From contig OZ020486.1 of NCBI GenBank assembly GCA_963971405.1, positions 13,415,419-13,479,418 of the forward strand: a stretch of 64,000 nucleotides of DNA, in the 5' to 3' direction. Numbering within the stretch: the first letter of the stretch is position 1; each line of letters begins with the position of its first letter. Below the pieces are notes generated by a model. It ran no database searches. It worked only from the letters and a program-made list of their open reading frames with translations, and was not told the DNA's origin. This document shows positions 34,266-44,591 of this stretch, piece after piece. The position numbers and the translations under genes are program-made. The DNA comes from Psococerastis gibbosa (lineage: Eukaryota; Arthropoda; Insecta; Psocodea; Psocidae).

Positions 34266-34730
34266 TTATTTATATCTATTTATTTATTTATACAATAAAA
34301 CTAAATAAATTAAAAAATTCGCAAAACACATAGTACCCGCAATTAAATTAAATTAAAACAAACCGCATTCTAACAATATAAGATGTAACTTAGTTACCTA
34401 TCTTACATAAATTATACCTGGATATAATATTTTACAAAAGCCAATTATATTTTTCCTATAGTATTCCTTATTATATTTCCTATATTATTCCTATAGTCCA
34501 ATTTAAAACAACATCTTCATAGACTAACTTAATCTAATTCACATGTTCACTGCGGGGGAGTGAGCCTACTTACGCTGCAGTTATGCATTTATGGCGCAAT
34601 CTGGGATAGACGCCTAAGTAATTCAATATGGCAGCAGTCTTATTAGTCGATCCGCTACAGTGGTCGTCGTAAATAGCCAAGCTTAGGTCAGTCAAACAAT
34701 CTCTCTGTAATGATAAAGCTCGGGTACAGT

Positions 34731-34909
34731 CAAAGGCCGTAGCCAGGATTTTCTTCGGGGGAGGGGGAGTTAGAAATTTCATTGGATGTTACATAGTCGC
34801 TTTTATTTTTTTTATTTTTCCTCTATCTAGTATCATAGTATCAAGCCATTTCATTTCGGGGAGGGGGGGGGGGTTGAACCCCCATGATCACCCCATGGCT
34901 ACGGCCTTG
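34731..34909. mobile_element. hAT-like element with perfect 8-bp duplication
   Basis: Ends CAAAGGCCGTAGCCAGGATT and ATGGCTACGGCCTTG; GGTACAGT stands on both sides (34723-34730 and 34910-34917). Inner G runs near both ends. A truncated relative starts at about 38449. Confidence 0.8.
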
Positions 34910-34951
34910 GGTACAGTATAGATATTAGGTTACTTCAGGCCTAAGGTCCAG

Positions 34952-37095
34952 TGCCGGATTAACCCATGGGCATTTGGGGCACAGGCCCCCAGCCCCCCCC
35001 CCCCCCTACCAGAAATGGCTAAAATTCTGCCCAGAATGAGATATTTTTATATGAAAATATAAAAAAAATTAGAAATTAAAAGTAAAAATTGAAAGTAAAA
35101 CCCCACTATTTCAGCCCTATTTTTCAAAAATTTTCTCCCGGGGGAGACCCCCGGCCCCCTGTTCCCAATTACATACAGTATATTAATTCCCTGTAATTTA
35201 TAAACCTTATCCCTCTCAAAATGCGTGGAATCCCAATATTTCAGACCTATTTTTCGAAAACTTATACCCGAAGGCGACCTCCGGGCCCCACTAGTTCACA
35301 ATTATATTAATTCCCTGTAATACATACTGTATATAAACCTCAAATTTATTGCTTTCAAAATGTGTAAGACCTCAATATTTCAGCCTTATTTTTAAGAAAA
35401 TTTCACCAGTGGGAGACCCCCGGGCCCCCCTTGTTAGCAATTATTTCAGGTCTGTTTTCCCTAGATTTCTCCCGATTTCTCCCGCGTGGAAGACCCCCGG
35501 ATCCCCCTTCATATCCTCCGAACCGAACTAAGGTCATTAATTTAAAAGCTGCACGCGTCCATGAGAACGGCTTTCCCCATTTTGTCGAAATGGGTGGAGA
35601 GGCGCCAAGTTACACACCGCCCTCTTCGAAAACCTATCGTTACGCCACTGACAAGTGCCTCCCCCTTTTATGAGGTGGACGCAGCGACCGGCACTGCGGG
35701 CAATTGCCCCCCCCCCCCTCCCTTTGGACAGCAGTTATATTCTTTCCCAAAAATCTAAGTGTTATAGCACTCAAAATGCGCAAAACTTCACCATTTTAGC
35801 CCTATTTTGCAAATATTTTCTCCCGGGGGGGGGGACCCCCTTGCCCATAATTATATTGATTCATTCTAATATAAAAGCATTATTGCTCTCAAGATGCGTA
35901 AAACATAAAACATCACCATTTTAGCCCTATTTTTCACACAACATTTCGCGGGGGAGACCCCCGGCCCCCCCTAGTACATAATTATATTGATTCTTTGTAA
36001 TATATAAGCTTTCTTGCTCTCAAAATGTGGAAAACCCCAATATTTCAGCCCTCTGTCTCCTGAGCAACTTTTATGAAAATGGGTGGAGAGGCGCCAAATT
36101 ATACACCTTCGAAAAACTTATCGTTACGCCACTGACAAGTGCCTCCCCCTTTTATGAGGTCTGAAACCGCCTCTGTGTGGGACCGCCTCGTGTAAGTTCA
36201 TTTTATTTGGGGGGGGGGGGTCCAGACAGTTAGACAGTTATTATTCATTAATTTAGCCGGTGCACCATTTAGAGTTAATTTGGTAAGCGATAATTGCGTT
36301 TCAATTTTTTTGACGAATTTGCGCTCCTCCCTCATAGAGCCATGGGGGTAGCAGGGGTAGCTAGGATTGGATGCAGAGGGGGGGGGGAGGAGGTGAAAAT
36401 TTCTATTAAATAGGTATATTTAAATTGTTTTGAATATAAACATTAAAATCTTATTTACTATGTCTAGTTTAAATCCCCCAGCACTTTTTTATATTGTGTA
36501 AATTCATCAAAGAAATCCCAGCTCTATCAATACGCCCATCATGGATAGACCTACATAACTTTCTAACTTACTACACTATTAGGTATTTTTTAGCCTTAAT
36601 TGGCATGCAAAGGTCCAATACAGTAGTTTACAGCAAATGTAAAAATTTAATAGGCTGATTGACTAACTGTCAAGTGATCAATAAATTTGATTGCAATACT
36701 GTAAATGATAAACGAACTTTTCTATTTTCAATTTTCCAATGCAATTGCGTACTCTTGGAAATTTGGACAAGGCCATGACCTATATATAGGCTGTCCTTAT
36801 TGGAAATCTGTATCACCCTATTGCTTGCAGTTATATTTTTCGTCCCCAACAAACCTAAATGTCACTGTTATCAAACTGCGTAAAATCTCCCTATTTCAGG
36901 CCTAATTTTTCTAAACATCTCCCTCGGGGGAGACCCCCAGGTCCCCCAGGGCCCAGGGACTCCCATCAGGTCTCCGGAACCCTCGGGCTCCTGTACAAAG
37001 TAACTGTAAGGTAATTAATTGAAAAGCTGCGTACGTCCATGAAGGGGGGGAGGGGCGTCAAATTATTCGAAAACCTATCGTTATACGTCACTGTT
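34952..37095. repeat. Complex of hAT-like ends and tandem CCCGGGGGAGACCCCCGGG units
   Basis: Starts with CAGTGCCGGATTAACCC, a hAT-like end. From about 35085 a unit of roughly 125-140 bp recurs with drift: TATTTCAGCCCTATTTTTC, a CTCCCGGGGGAGACCCCCGG palindrome, AATTATATTGATTC and CTCTCAAAATGCG. Palindrome sites are near 35139, 35267, 35410, 35475, 35824, 35950 and 36925. A segment of about 85 bp ending in GTTACGCCACTGACAAGTG is repeated at 35588 and 36077. No gene. Confidence 0.65.
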
Positions 37096-37143
37096 CACTA
37101 GCAATAAGCTACAGCTAGACTTAACTTTGACGTCGTGTGTATA

Positions 37144-37314
37144 CAATGCCGGATTAACCCATGGCCACTTGGGGCACAGGCCCACGGCCCCCAAAAATAC
37201 CTAAAATTCCGGCCCCAACAGACGATACTTTTTTTAATATTTTTTTTTTTTTTGCTGCAATGTTGGTAGACAGAGTGTCCACCCACAGCCCCCACAGGGG
37301 TTAATCCGGCACTG
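37144..37314. mobile_element. hAT-like element, CCGGATTAACCC type
   Basis: CAATGCCGGATTAACCC at the left pairs with GGGGTTAATCCGGCACTG at the right. A relative is at 51440-51697. The target duplication is not clean here. Confidence 0.65.
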
Positions 37315-37348
37315 TGTGACGTGTGTAGGTATATGAAAAAAAACTTAC

Positions 37349-37416
37349 TCTTTCTGGTGAAATGCACTGGTACCACACTGGGCGAGGAATTGCAGACTTG
37401 CCACTCTCTGATATTC
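37349..37416 (-). CDS. Unidentified gene, candidate short exon
   Basis: 68 bases: EYQRVASLQFLAQCGTSAFHQK plus two bases. Acceptor ATTCATTGTAG, donor GTAAGT. The leftover GA joins the first A of 33729-34017 to make a Glu codon, so the junction is in phase. The frame is supported only by this fit. Confidence 0.45.
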
Positions 37417-37469
37417 CTACAATGAATTAATAACTATGATTTATTGCCATAATCCCAATTGTTCTATAT

Positions 37470-37682
37470 GAAGGGTCCACGGGAAAAATGAGGTTTGTCA
37501 CATAAGACTGATTCCCGTTTGGTTCGATTTTAAATGTGCTTATATCTCTGGACTCAGATCGTTCGTTCCTTTTACGAGTGCACAATATCATTCTCCTTTT
37601 CTAGAGGAAAAATATAACACAGAGGCCTACATCTCGTTTTAAAAAAAAATGTGACAAACCTCATTTTTCCCGTGGACCCTTC
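37470..37682. mobile_element. MITE with GAAGGGTCCACGGG termini
   Basis: GAAGGGTCCACGGGAAAAAT and its exact complement lie at the two ends and extend through ATGAGGTTTGTCACAT, about 34 bp of near-perfect terminal inverted repeat. Flanks are TATAT and ATAT. Confidence 0.75.
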
Positions 37683-37699
37683 ATATGGTATGGAGGGTT

Positions 37700-37960
37700 T
37701 GAATTTGACACAAGCTATTGACAACAGAATCAGTGCATTTAAAATGTGGGTACATACTGCGAATGGATACAGAAGCCGAGTTGCTGCTGACGGTTAAGAA
37801 ACAGAAATTAACATACTTCAGCCATGTGATGAGGAACGAAAAGTATCTTCTGCATGTAATATCCGCAGGGGAAGATAGAAAGACAGAGGGCTCCAGGCAG
37901 AATGAAGAACATCGCTGGTTGAAAAGCCTTGGGGCAGTGGTTTGGCAAGAGCACGACTTC
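37700..37960 (+). pseudogene. C-terminal relic of an endonuclease-reverse transcriptase
   Basis: Frame with MDTEAELLLTVKKQKLTYFS, HVMRNEKYLLHVI and EHRWLKSLGAVV. This matches the usual end of arthropod endonuclease-RT polyproteins (KLxYFGHVxR…K…GRRKxSWLKNLR). 5'-truncated and without an RT core. Confidence 0.6.
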
Positions 37961-38039
37961 CCATTTCAGAGAAACAGTCCCCCATTGCCATGGTGTTCGC
38001 CAATCTTCGATAGAAGAAGAGGCATTTTAAGGTGAACGC

Positions 38040-38112
38040 ATGCCAAATTTCATCCAAATCGACCGAGTAGTTTGCCCGCAAATCGATGAACAGACAGAGC
38101 GACAGGCAGAGC

Positions 38113-38144
<32 letters not shown>

Positions 38145-38160
38145 TTTCGTAAATACCACT
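38040..38160 (-). repeat. Family D fragment with (GACA)n array
   Basis: Contains GCCAAATTTCATCCAAATCG, GAGTAGTTTGCCCGC, a GACA array at about 38100-38143 and CATTTCGTAAATACCACTTTT. It is the reverse of the block seen at 58900 and 60040 (TTTTGATGAAATTCGGCATG). Confidence 0.65.
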
Positions 38161-38179
38161 TTTCATTAAACGTCCCACA

Positions 38180-38320
38180 AGCTTGCTACATTTTCTGGCC
38201 ATGCTTCGGAGGGCATGTAAAGTGGCGGTCCCGGGCCTTGCTAGTTGAGTGTAAGACAGGGCTTTATATAGCCCTAACTCCATTAGGTTGGCTTAGTAAT
38301 AGAACAATAAAAAGTAAATA
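38180..38320 (+). repeat. tRNA-derived SINE (Glu-like family), 5'-truncated
   Basis: Body and tail only: CTGGCCATGCTTCGGAGGGC, CGGTCCCGGGCCTTGCTAG and TTAGGTTGGCTTAGTAATAG with an A-rich end. Confidence 0.7.
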
Positions 38321-38558
38321 TATTTTTTATAACGTAAAGGCTTAAACAGCATTATCTATAGGGGTGAAATAAGCCTCATAGTGAATATTCGAATATAGAA
38401 TAAGCGTGACTCGCTATACGACCAGCTGCATGTCAATTAAATCCTGTCAAGGCCGTAGCCAGGATTTTTTTCGGGGGGGGGGGGGTCCGAAATTAACCTA
38501 CCTATATAACACTTCTACAGATCTAATATCATATTTAACCACTTACAATATTGTTAAG

Positions 38559-38940
38559 GCGCCCATTCCACCGACCGGCTAGGGCTATTTACAAAAACAG
38601 TGACGTGGTAGCAGACATTCAAGACTTAGGTCGGTTTCCACCGACCTCGCAATGCAGAATTGACGGAAATGTTTATTTTCCTCTATGTCATAGTTAAAAT
38701 TGATCATTGATCATACAGTAAAATCACAAACAAACAAACTAAAATTAAAAAATGGCGTCATGGGATATGTTAAGTACACACATTTTAATAGATTTCTATA
38801 AAAAGAAAAATTCTAATTTCCGTCAATGTCATTTGCATTCTGCAATGCGAGGTCGATGGAAATGCCACCTAAGTCTTGAATGTCTTCTACCACGTCACCG
38901 TTTTTGTAAATAGCCCTAGCCGGTCGGTGGAATGGGCGCC
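38559..38940. mobile_element. Nested family A MITE (A7)
   Basis: GGCGCCCATTCCACCGACCG at the left and its exact complement at the right, with TAA on both sides (38556-38558 and 38941-38943). The inner inverted unit (38629-38879) sits at the hairpin tip, as in A5, A8 and A10. Confidence 0.82.
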
Positions 38941-39123
38941 TAAGAGTAGGGTTTGTATTTATTATTATTTCTAATTGAGGGTTTGACCTAGCCAATCCAT
39001 TAATCGATATCGTAAGTAGGTAGGTGTCCAACCTTCAGACCCTTGAAACGAAGACATTTGAGGTCCAATCACATCCATCATCGCTTGAAAAGTATCGGCA
39101 AGTAATAATGGTATAATATCAAT

Positions 39124-39381
39124 CGGTGGCATAAATAACCCCCCGCAACCCCCGGGGTGCTGGGCCCAGCGGAGGGCTTACTTTGGCTCCCAAAAATAAT
39201 AAAATAATTTAGAAATCTATAGTAATTAATAATAGTATTCAATTTCAATTTGTTATCCCTCGTTGACTACAATACCACTAATGACTATCACTAATAAAAT
39301 AGATGAAATAATGAGACAAGGGAGGGCCCACCAAAGGTCTTGCGGGGGGGGGGGGCGCAGCAGAAGTTATTTACGCCACTG
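39124..39381. mobile_element. hAT-like element with perfect 8-bp duplication
   Basis: CGGTGGCATAAATAAC at the left pairs with GTTATTTACGCCACTG at the right. ATATCAAT flanks both ends (39116-39123 and 39382-39389). A G run lies near the right end and short C runs near the left. Confidence 0.82.
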
Positions 39382-39762
39382 ATATCAATGCATGGCGGTC
39401 CCGTGCAGTGTTCCTTACCGATAGCCCTACTTTTCAAGTGATGATGGGAAACACCCTTAATAAGAACTCATGTAAAAGATAACTTGAGAAGCAAACTTTC
39501 AAAAGGTCACAAATCCATGAAAATTAAAAATTGATTTTATCATTGATTTTCCATCTTGAAGATGAGTTGAATCAGGATTGCTAATCAAAACAAAAAAGCA
39601 AAATTTTAAACCAGTCTTCTGAAGGGTTAACATCTTATATTCCCGTTATAATAAAGCCGAAATAATTATGTTTTTCGTGTTTCCTGAACATTTTACGAAA
39701 ATGGATTAGTGCCTTTTTGCAAGTTTGCTCCTCACTTGTCGTAGTCCACGTACAATACTTAC

Positions 39763-39946
39763 TTGGGTCCACTATGCGTGCATTCACTAGCATTTGTCGT
39801 TGTTTCTTGTAAGCACTGAACATGTCATAACCTTTTCTCACTTCTTTGCGGCGTTCTTGAAAAGTGGGGAATGATGGCTCGACTGAAAGCTGCATTTTAA
39901 AATGTTCTTGATAAGTTACCATGGCTTTGAATGCGGAAGGTACACA
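39763..39946 (-). CDS. Unidentified gene, candidate internal exon
   Basis: 61 codons plus one base: VPSAFKAMVTYQEHFKM, FPTFQERRKEVRKGYDMFSA and QMLVNARIVDP. Acceptor AACTCCTTCAG, donor GTAAGT. The same frame stays open beyond the donor to 39635, so this could instead be the terminal exon of a separate gene. The intron to 40007-40072 would be only 60 nt. The leftover phase does not match 37349-37416, so one exon is probably missing. Confidence 0.45.
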
Positions 39947-40006
39947 CTGAAGGAGTTGCGGACAATATTTAAGATACATAGACTATTAATGATTTCGACA
40001 ACTTAC

Positions 40007-40072
40007 AGACGCCTGAGCCGGAGCTTCGCCTTTTTCACAGACACATTTTGAAATGATGGGCCTCTTCTTTTT
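40007..40072 (-). CDS. Unidentified gene, candidate short exon
   Basis: 22 codons, KKKRPIISKCVCEKGEAPAQ and two more, phase 0 at both ends, acceptor GTAAATTACAG, donor GTAAGT. It follows the Lys-rich end of 41323-41427 in frame. Confidence 0.4.
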
Positions 40073-40102
40073 CTGTAATTTACAATAACATACAGGTAAG
40101 GA

Positions 40103-40744
40103 CAGTGCCGTAGCCGGGGGGGGGGGGGGGGGGGGGTCAGCGGAGTCCGACCGTAGCAAAACTGAAAATTTTTCAAAAAATCCCCGGGGAGACCCCGGTC
40201 CCCCTGTTTCCAGTTTTGTTAATAATGTTATCGTCTGCAAAATCAATTTTTTTTTCTTCATATGTAAAATATGAGCATAAGTGCTTTGAAAGTGCATATA
40301 TTTCATTATTTTGGGCCTATTCTTTTTAAAATAATTCCCCGGGGGAGACCCCCTTTCTTGCGGTAGGTCTACTATATTCTTTGGCTGTAAAACCTAAACC
40401 TTATTAGAATAGGTTACAAGACGTATATACATCAAAATGTGTAAAATTCCACAATTTCAGGCCTATTTTTTTTCAAAAACCTTCCCCGGGGAAGACCCCC
40501 GGGCCCCCATTCAGCACCCCAACCCCTCGGGAGAGGAAATTAAGATCATGCCCCTAATTAGAAGATGTGTACGTCCATGAGGATGGCTTTCCTATTTTTC
40601 TACTATTTTACGAAAATACGGGGGGGGGGACCAAATGAAACACCACCCCATTCGAAAACCTATCGTAAACGGGCAAACATTATGTATTGATATTGCATGA
40701 AAACTGGACCCCCCCCAAAAAAAAAACTTCTGGCTACGCCACTG
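40103..40744. mobile_element. hAT-like element (642 bp) with perfect 8-bp duplication
   Basis: CAGTGCCGTAGCC at the left and GGCTACGCCACTG at the right; GGTAAGGA flanks both ends (40095-40102 and 40745-40752). The interior has three diverged copies of the CCCCGGGGGAGACCCC unit seen at 34952-37095. Related elements lie at 46421 and 62123. Confidence 0.85.
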
Positions 40745-40974
40745 GGTAAGGATGAATACAATATAGAAATTTAACCAAAGCCTAGGCTATTATAAAATTG
40801 AAGTTGTTATTGGACATTACAGGCTCTCTAATGTTATTCTCTAAAGGCTATATACTGTCAAATATAGGGTATACAATGTATACAATAGGCTATATACTGC
40901 ATTCTCCTTGTAACTTGACTTCTGCCATTTGGCCATCGGACCGGGATTCATAATAGTTCGAAACAACGTTGTTT

Positions 40975-41160
40975 TTCTTTTCTTAAAAAAGATTATTCGT
41001 ATGTAAACAATTCAATGAATGAATCCGAATAACCTCTTCAGTCGCCTCTGTAGGTAATACCTGTGTTGAGTTACGACAGGTCGCCGATCGCATGATGTGT
41101 AGAGACTCGCACAAGTACGAACAAGCTACCACTATGCCATCGAAGACCATACTGGAAGTT
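40975..41160 (-). repeat. SINE-like repeat (family I)
   Basis: Read on the - strand: GGCATAGTGGTAGCTTGTTC, CATGCGATCGGCGACC and GGCGACTGAAGAGGTTATTC, ending in an A-rich tail after TACGAATAATC. Confidence 0.62.
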
Positions 41161-41322
41161 CTATATAAGCAATATCACCTTATAAAGCCGAAGGCATTGT
41201 AAATGTTTTCCCTTCAGTTCGTGATTGAATATGCAATAGCCAAGCTTAAGGCTTATATTATTGAGAAAAAATATGACTATATAGACCTAATTGAAATAAA
41301 TATAGGGGACACATGTACTTAC

Positions 41323-41427
41323 TTTTTTCTTCGGAACCAAAAATTCTTCGGGAAGGGAACATTTGCATTTGGTTTTATAATCAGGGCTCAATTCGTCAAG
41401 CTTAATGGAAAAGAAAGTCATTAGTAT
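41323..41427 (-). CDS. Unidentified gene, candidate exon
   Basis: 35 codons in phase 0 at both ends, with FFSIKLDELSPDYKTKCKCS and PEEFLVPKKK. Acceptor ACTATTTTAG, donor GTAAGTAC (strong). The codon mix and strong donor favour a real exon, but no homologue is recognised. Confidence 0.45.
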
Positions 41428-41499
41428 CTAAAATAGTCTAAGGCTATTAGTAAAATATACAGTAAATTCAGGCCTGTAAATATTATAACACTGCACCGG

Positions 41500-41690
41500 C
41501 CCTTGCACGTGGAAACACAGTTGGGCTGGTTATAATTCCTTGTAAAGTATTAAATGTAATATAACTTAAGTTAATTTAGCGTATTCAAATTCAATTATAA
41601 TTTTATACAATATTTATCATTTTATGTATACTGGTCTTGTTGCAAAAATTGGGATAAAGATGTATTTGATTTGATTTGATTTGATTTAGG
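41500..41690 (+). repeat. Retroposon-like 3' end with (GATTT)n tail
   Basis: Ends AAATTGGGATAAAGATGTAT followed by four TTGAT-type repeats, as in CR1/L2-type LINE or SINE tails. Body not assigned. Confidence 0.4.
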
Positions 41691-41824
41691 GATGTGTCTG
41701 TTTGCAGTAAGCACCCGCAATAAACTATAAAGCAACGGGCACTTTCAGATTTGGTGACATACATGGCTGTGGCTGGATGGGTAATTGGATGTCGCAACTC
41801 CAAAGGTTATAAAACGGGCCCTTA

Positions 41825-42208
41825 GGCGCCCATTCCACCGACCGGCCAGGGCTATTTACAAAAACGGTGACGTGGTAGCAGACATTCAAAACTTAGGTGA
41901 CGTTTCCACCGACCTCGCATTGCAGAATGCAAATGACAATGACGGAAATTAGAATTTTTCTTTTTATAGAAATCTATTAAAATGTGTGTACTTAACATAT
42001 CCCATGACGCCATTTTTTAATTTTAGTTTGTTTGTTTGTGATTTTACTTTACGATCATTGATAAATTTTAACTATGGCATAGAGGAAAATAAACATTTCC
42101 GTCAATTCTGCAATGCGAGGTCGGTGGAAACCCCGCCTCAGTCTTGAATGTCTGCTACCACGTCACCGTTTTTGTAAATAGCCCTGGCCGGTCGGTGGAA
42201 TGGGCGCC
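41825..42208. mobile_element. Nested family A MITE (A8)
   Basis: GGCGCCCATTCCACCGACCG at the left and its complement at the right, with TTA on both sides (41822-41824 and 42209-42211), the clearest TTA duplication of the family. An inner unit lies at 41895-42137. Confidence 0.85.
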
Positions 42209-42822
42209 TTAGCAAAAACAACAAACAAACAAAAAAACGGAAAGGTATGGAAAGGTGAGTTCGAGCTCTGCTCAGTCTCGTTTTTTTTATTCCACTAATT
42301 CGGACTCATAATGACATACCGATAAACTACGCTGAGTCGAGCCATACGTCACAGCAGAAAACTCGCGGTGTGTTGACTGATGGGACATATTGTGCAAGTG
42401 TTACGCGATATACTGCTGTAACAGTTAGGCTATATTGCAAATGATATAAACGAAAAGCTCGCATAGTATATATCATTTGTAGCAGGCCCGTAACCAGGGG
42501 GGGGGGTTAGGAGAATGCAGCCCCCTAAGAAATTTTTTGACTTGACACTTGATATACGGTAGCTGAACAGTTTTTGAATGCCTTTCTTGTTGTCGCAAGT
42601 CCTAGCAAGTATATGGGGCTTTGAACATTTTCCTCGGGGGGGGGGGGGGTAAATTTAGGCTTTCGGGGATGTTCCCCTCCCCCCTCCGAAAAGGCATCTG
42701 AAAGAAACACTGTTTTTCAGGATGCCTAAATATCCCTTCGATTTTTTACATATCAAGTTTAATTATTTTAACTGAGGCGGAGTGGAAAATACTTGTAGCT
42801 ATTAGCTACCTTGCAATCCTAA

Positions 42823-42920
42823 GGCGTGTATACCACTGGTCAATATTCCGTCATTTGTGATTAAGAAAAGTTGAGATTTTTATTTTAAGGAGACTATAAT
42901 GTAGATATTTAACTTATCTA
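42823..42920. mobile_element. Truncated family A MITE (related to A3)
   Basis: Left end GGCGTGTATACCACTGGTCA after TAA, then TTCCGTCATTTGTGATTAAG and AAGGAGACTATAATGTAGAT. The right half is missing. Confidence 0.6.
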
Positions 42921-43115
42921 AGTACTTCAAAATGTGCAAATCGCAAGGGTTGTGACATTATTGACAGCTCCACGATCAATATTTGAAGAGATACCTTATT
43001 TTGTACACGTGTATGGCTTTTCACCCTGCTATTGAAATACATACAGTATGTATAATGTATATATATTGTACATATGTATAAGGTATATTGTATATTGTTT
43101 TGCTACTGTACGTAC

Positions 43116-43274
43116 GTGGTAAGTGATGTCCCGGACTTTGAGCAGAGAGCCATTTTCATAAATTAGTTGGCAAGCAGTGGTTTTCTCAATCATAGGCGGA
43201 CAATTATCCCGTTTATTATGATGAGCTTTCAGACACAAAAGGCAGTTTTTATTTTTGAATGATTTGCACTCCAT
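43116..43274 (-). CDS. Unidentified gene, candidate first coding exon
   Basis: Met at 43274 starts 53 codons: MECKSFKNKNCLLCLKAHH, then DNCPPMIEKTTACQLIYENG and VRDITYH, ending in phase 0 at GTACGT. Cys spacing CxxC plus a further Cys hints at a small metal-binding module; this is weak evidence. The frame is also open upstream of this Met (to 43340), so the start could lie in an earlier exon. Confidence 0.4.
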
Positions 43275-43395
43275 TTTGCGATGCAATTGAGCCAAGTATA
43301 ATATTATTAGCGAGAAAATTACTTGAAATTTATTTGACAATTTATTTGTTTATAGGATTGTGATTGTTTTGTTTAAATATGGAAAGTAATGCTAA

Positions 43396-43538
43396 GGTGC
43401 CCATTCCACATACGTACAACGTCAATGAAAATTATGAAATTGAAGGTGGTAGCAGACATTAAAGACATACTAAAAATTCTGCTACCACCTTCAATTTCAT
43501 AATTTTCATTGACGTTGTACGTATGTGGAATGGGCGCC
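43396..43538. mobile_element. Family A short hairpin MITE (A9)
   Basis: Two near-perfect arms of about 62 bp: GGTGCCCATTCCACATACGT with ACGTATGTGGAATGGGCGCC. Flanks TAA (43393-43395) and TTA (43539-43541). The loop carries GGTAGCAGACATTAAAGACA. The right TTA is shared with A10, so the two elements abut. Confidence 0.8.
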
Positions 43539-43541
43539 TTA

Positions 43542-43934
43542 GGCGGGGTTTCCACCGACCGGCTAGGGCTAAATACAAATACGGAGACGTGGTAACAGAC
43601 ATTCAAGACTTAGGCGAGGTTTCCATAGACCTCGCATTGCAGAATGCAAATGACATTGACGGAAATGTTTGTTTTTCTTTTTATAGAAATCTATTAAAAT
43701 GTTTGTAATTAATAGGCCTATATCACAAGGCGCCATTTTTTAATTTTAGTTTGTGATTTTACTGTATGATCATTGATCAATTTTAAGTATGGCATAGAGT
43801 AAAACAAACATTTCCGTCAATGCCATTTGCATTCTGCAATGCGAGGTCGGTGGAAACCTCGTCTAAGTCTTGAATGTCTGTTACCACGTCACCGTATTTG
43901 GATTTAGCCCTAGCCGGTCGGTGGAAACCCCGCC
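43542..43934. mobile_element. Nested family A MITE (A10)
   Basis: GGCGGGGTTTCCACCGACCG at the left and its complement at the right; flanks TTA and TAA. Its stem equals that of A5, A7 and A8, but its tip is the GGCGGGGTTTCC type. Inner unit at 43613-43864. Confidence 0.8.
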
Positions 43935-44239
43935 TAAATAATTACTATACTGCACTTAAAGGCCCAATCTGACGACTCATACTTATCATTTATGTGACAC
44001 AATTATCTTGTTATTATTTTTGTCGTTATTATATTGAATCCAAATATTTATTCTATGACTCAATCGGCTGACGTAGTATGTCTATGTGAGCCATCCCGGG
44101 GCTGTAGACCGTTATCAGTATGGTGGCTAGTGTGGCCTGCACAAGATAAGTACGCAATTTCGCTGCACAAGCTAAGCACAGAATTTTGACCGGGTCCAGG
44201 TATCCGTTCTGCTATGTTGCAATGTACAATGCATAAGAC

Positions 44240-44440
44240 TTCGAAATATATTTTTTTCTTTTTATAAAAAGGTTAATCGCATACAAACAATTTAATTAAT
44301 GTATCCGATTGACCTCTTCAAGTTCAGTCGCCTCTGTAGGGCATTACGCGTGTTGAGTTACGACACGTCTCCGATCGCATGGCGTGGTGTAATGACCCTC
44401 ACAAGTGCAAGCACGTTAACACCTGGCCATCGAATGCATT
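44240..44440 (-). repeat. SINE-like repeat (family I)
   Basis: Read on the - strand: GGCCAGGTGTTAACGTGCTT, CATGCGATCGGAGACGTGTC and GAGGTCAATCGGATACATT, ending A-rich after ATTAACCTTTTTA. Confidence 0.62.
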
Positions 44441-44499
44441 GGTACTTATCTCCGATAGTTGGCTTATGGTTAACGGGTGCTCCGTAAGGGATATTATGG

Positions 44500-44588
44500 C
44501 TGTCACCGTTTTTTAGACAGTCATTCATGTCTGCTACCACGTCAATATCACGCTCACGGTACAAAACGAGGTCGGTGGAAACGCCGCC
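44500..44588. mobile_element. Family A MITE, right part only (A11)
   Basis: Contains CATGTCTGCTACCACGTCAA and the right end GGTCGGTGGAAACGCCGCC followed by TTA. The left arm is largely gone. Confidence 0.6.
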
Positions 44589-44591
44589 TTA

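Noticed and set aside
38813..39031. Frames inside family A MITEs (also 21660-21887, 43523-43708, 9978-10313)
   Set aside because: They follow the MITE or family F sequence and recur with it; they contain no protein family signal.
39635..39762. Continuation of the 39763 exon to a stop at 39635
   Set aside because: A strong GTAAGT donor stands at 39762, and the extension looks less constrained. Kept as an alternative in the exon entry rather than as a separate feature.
21247..43937. CRISPR array or microRNA cluster from the palindromic repeats
   Set aside because: The palindromes have transposon-type target duplications, no regular spacers, and the DNA is eukaryotic. Hairpin RNAs from them are possible but nothing in the sequence shows it.
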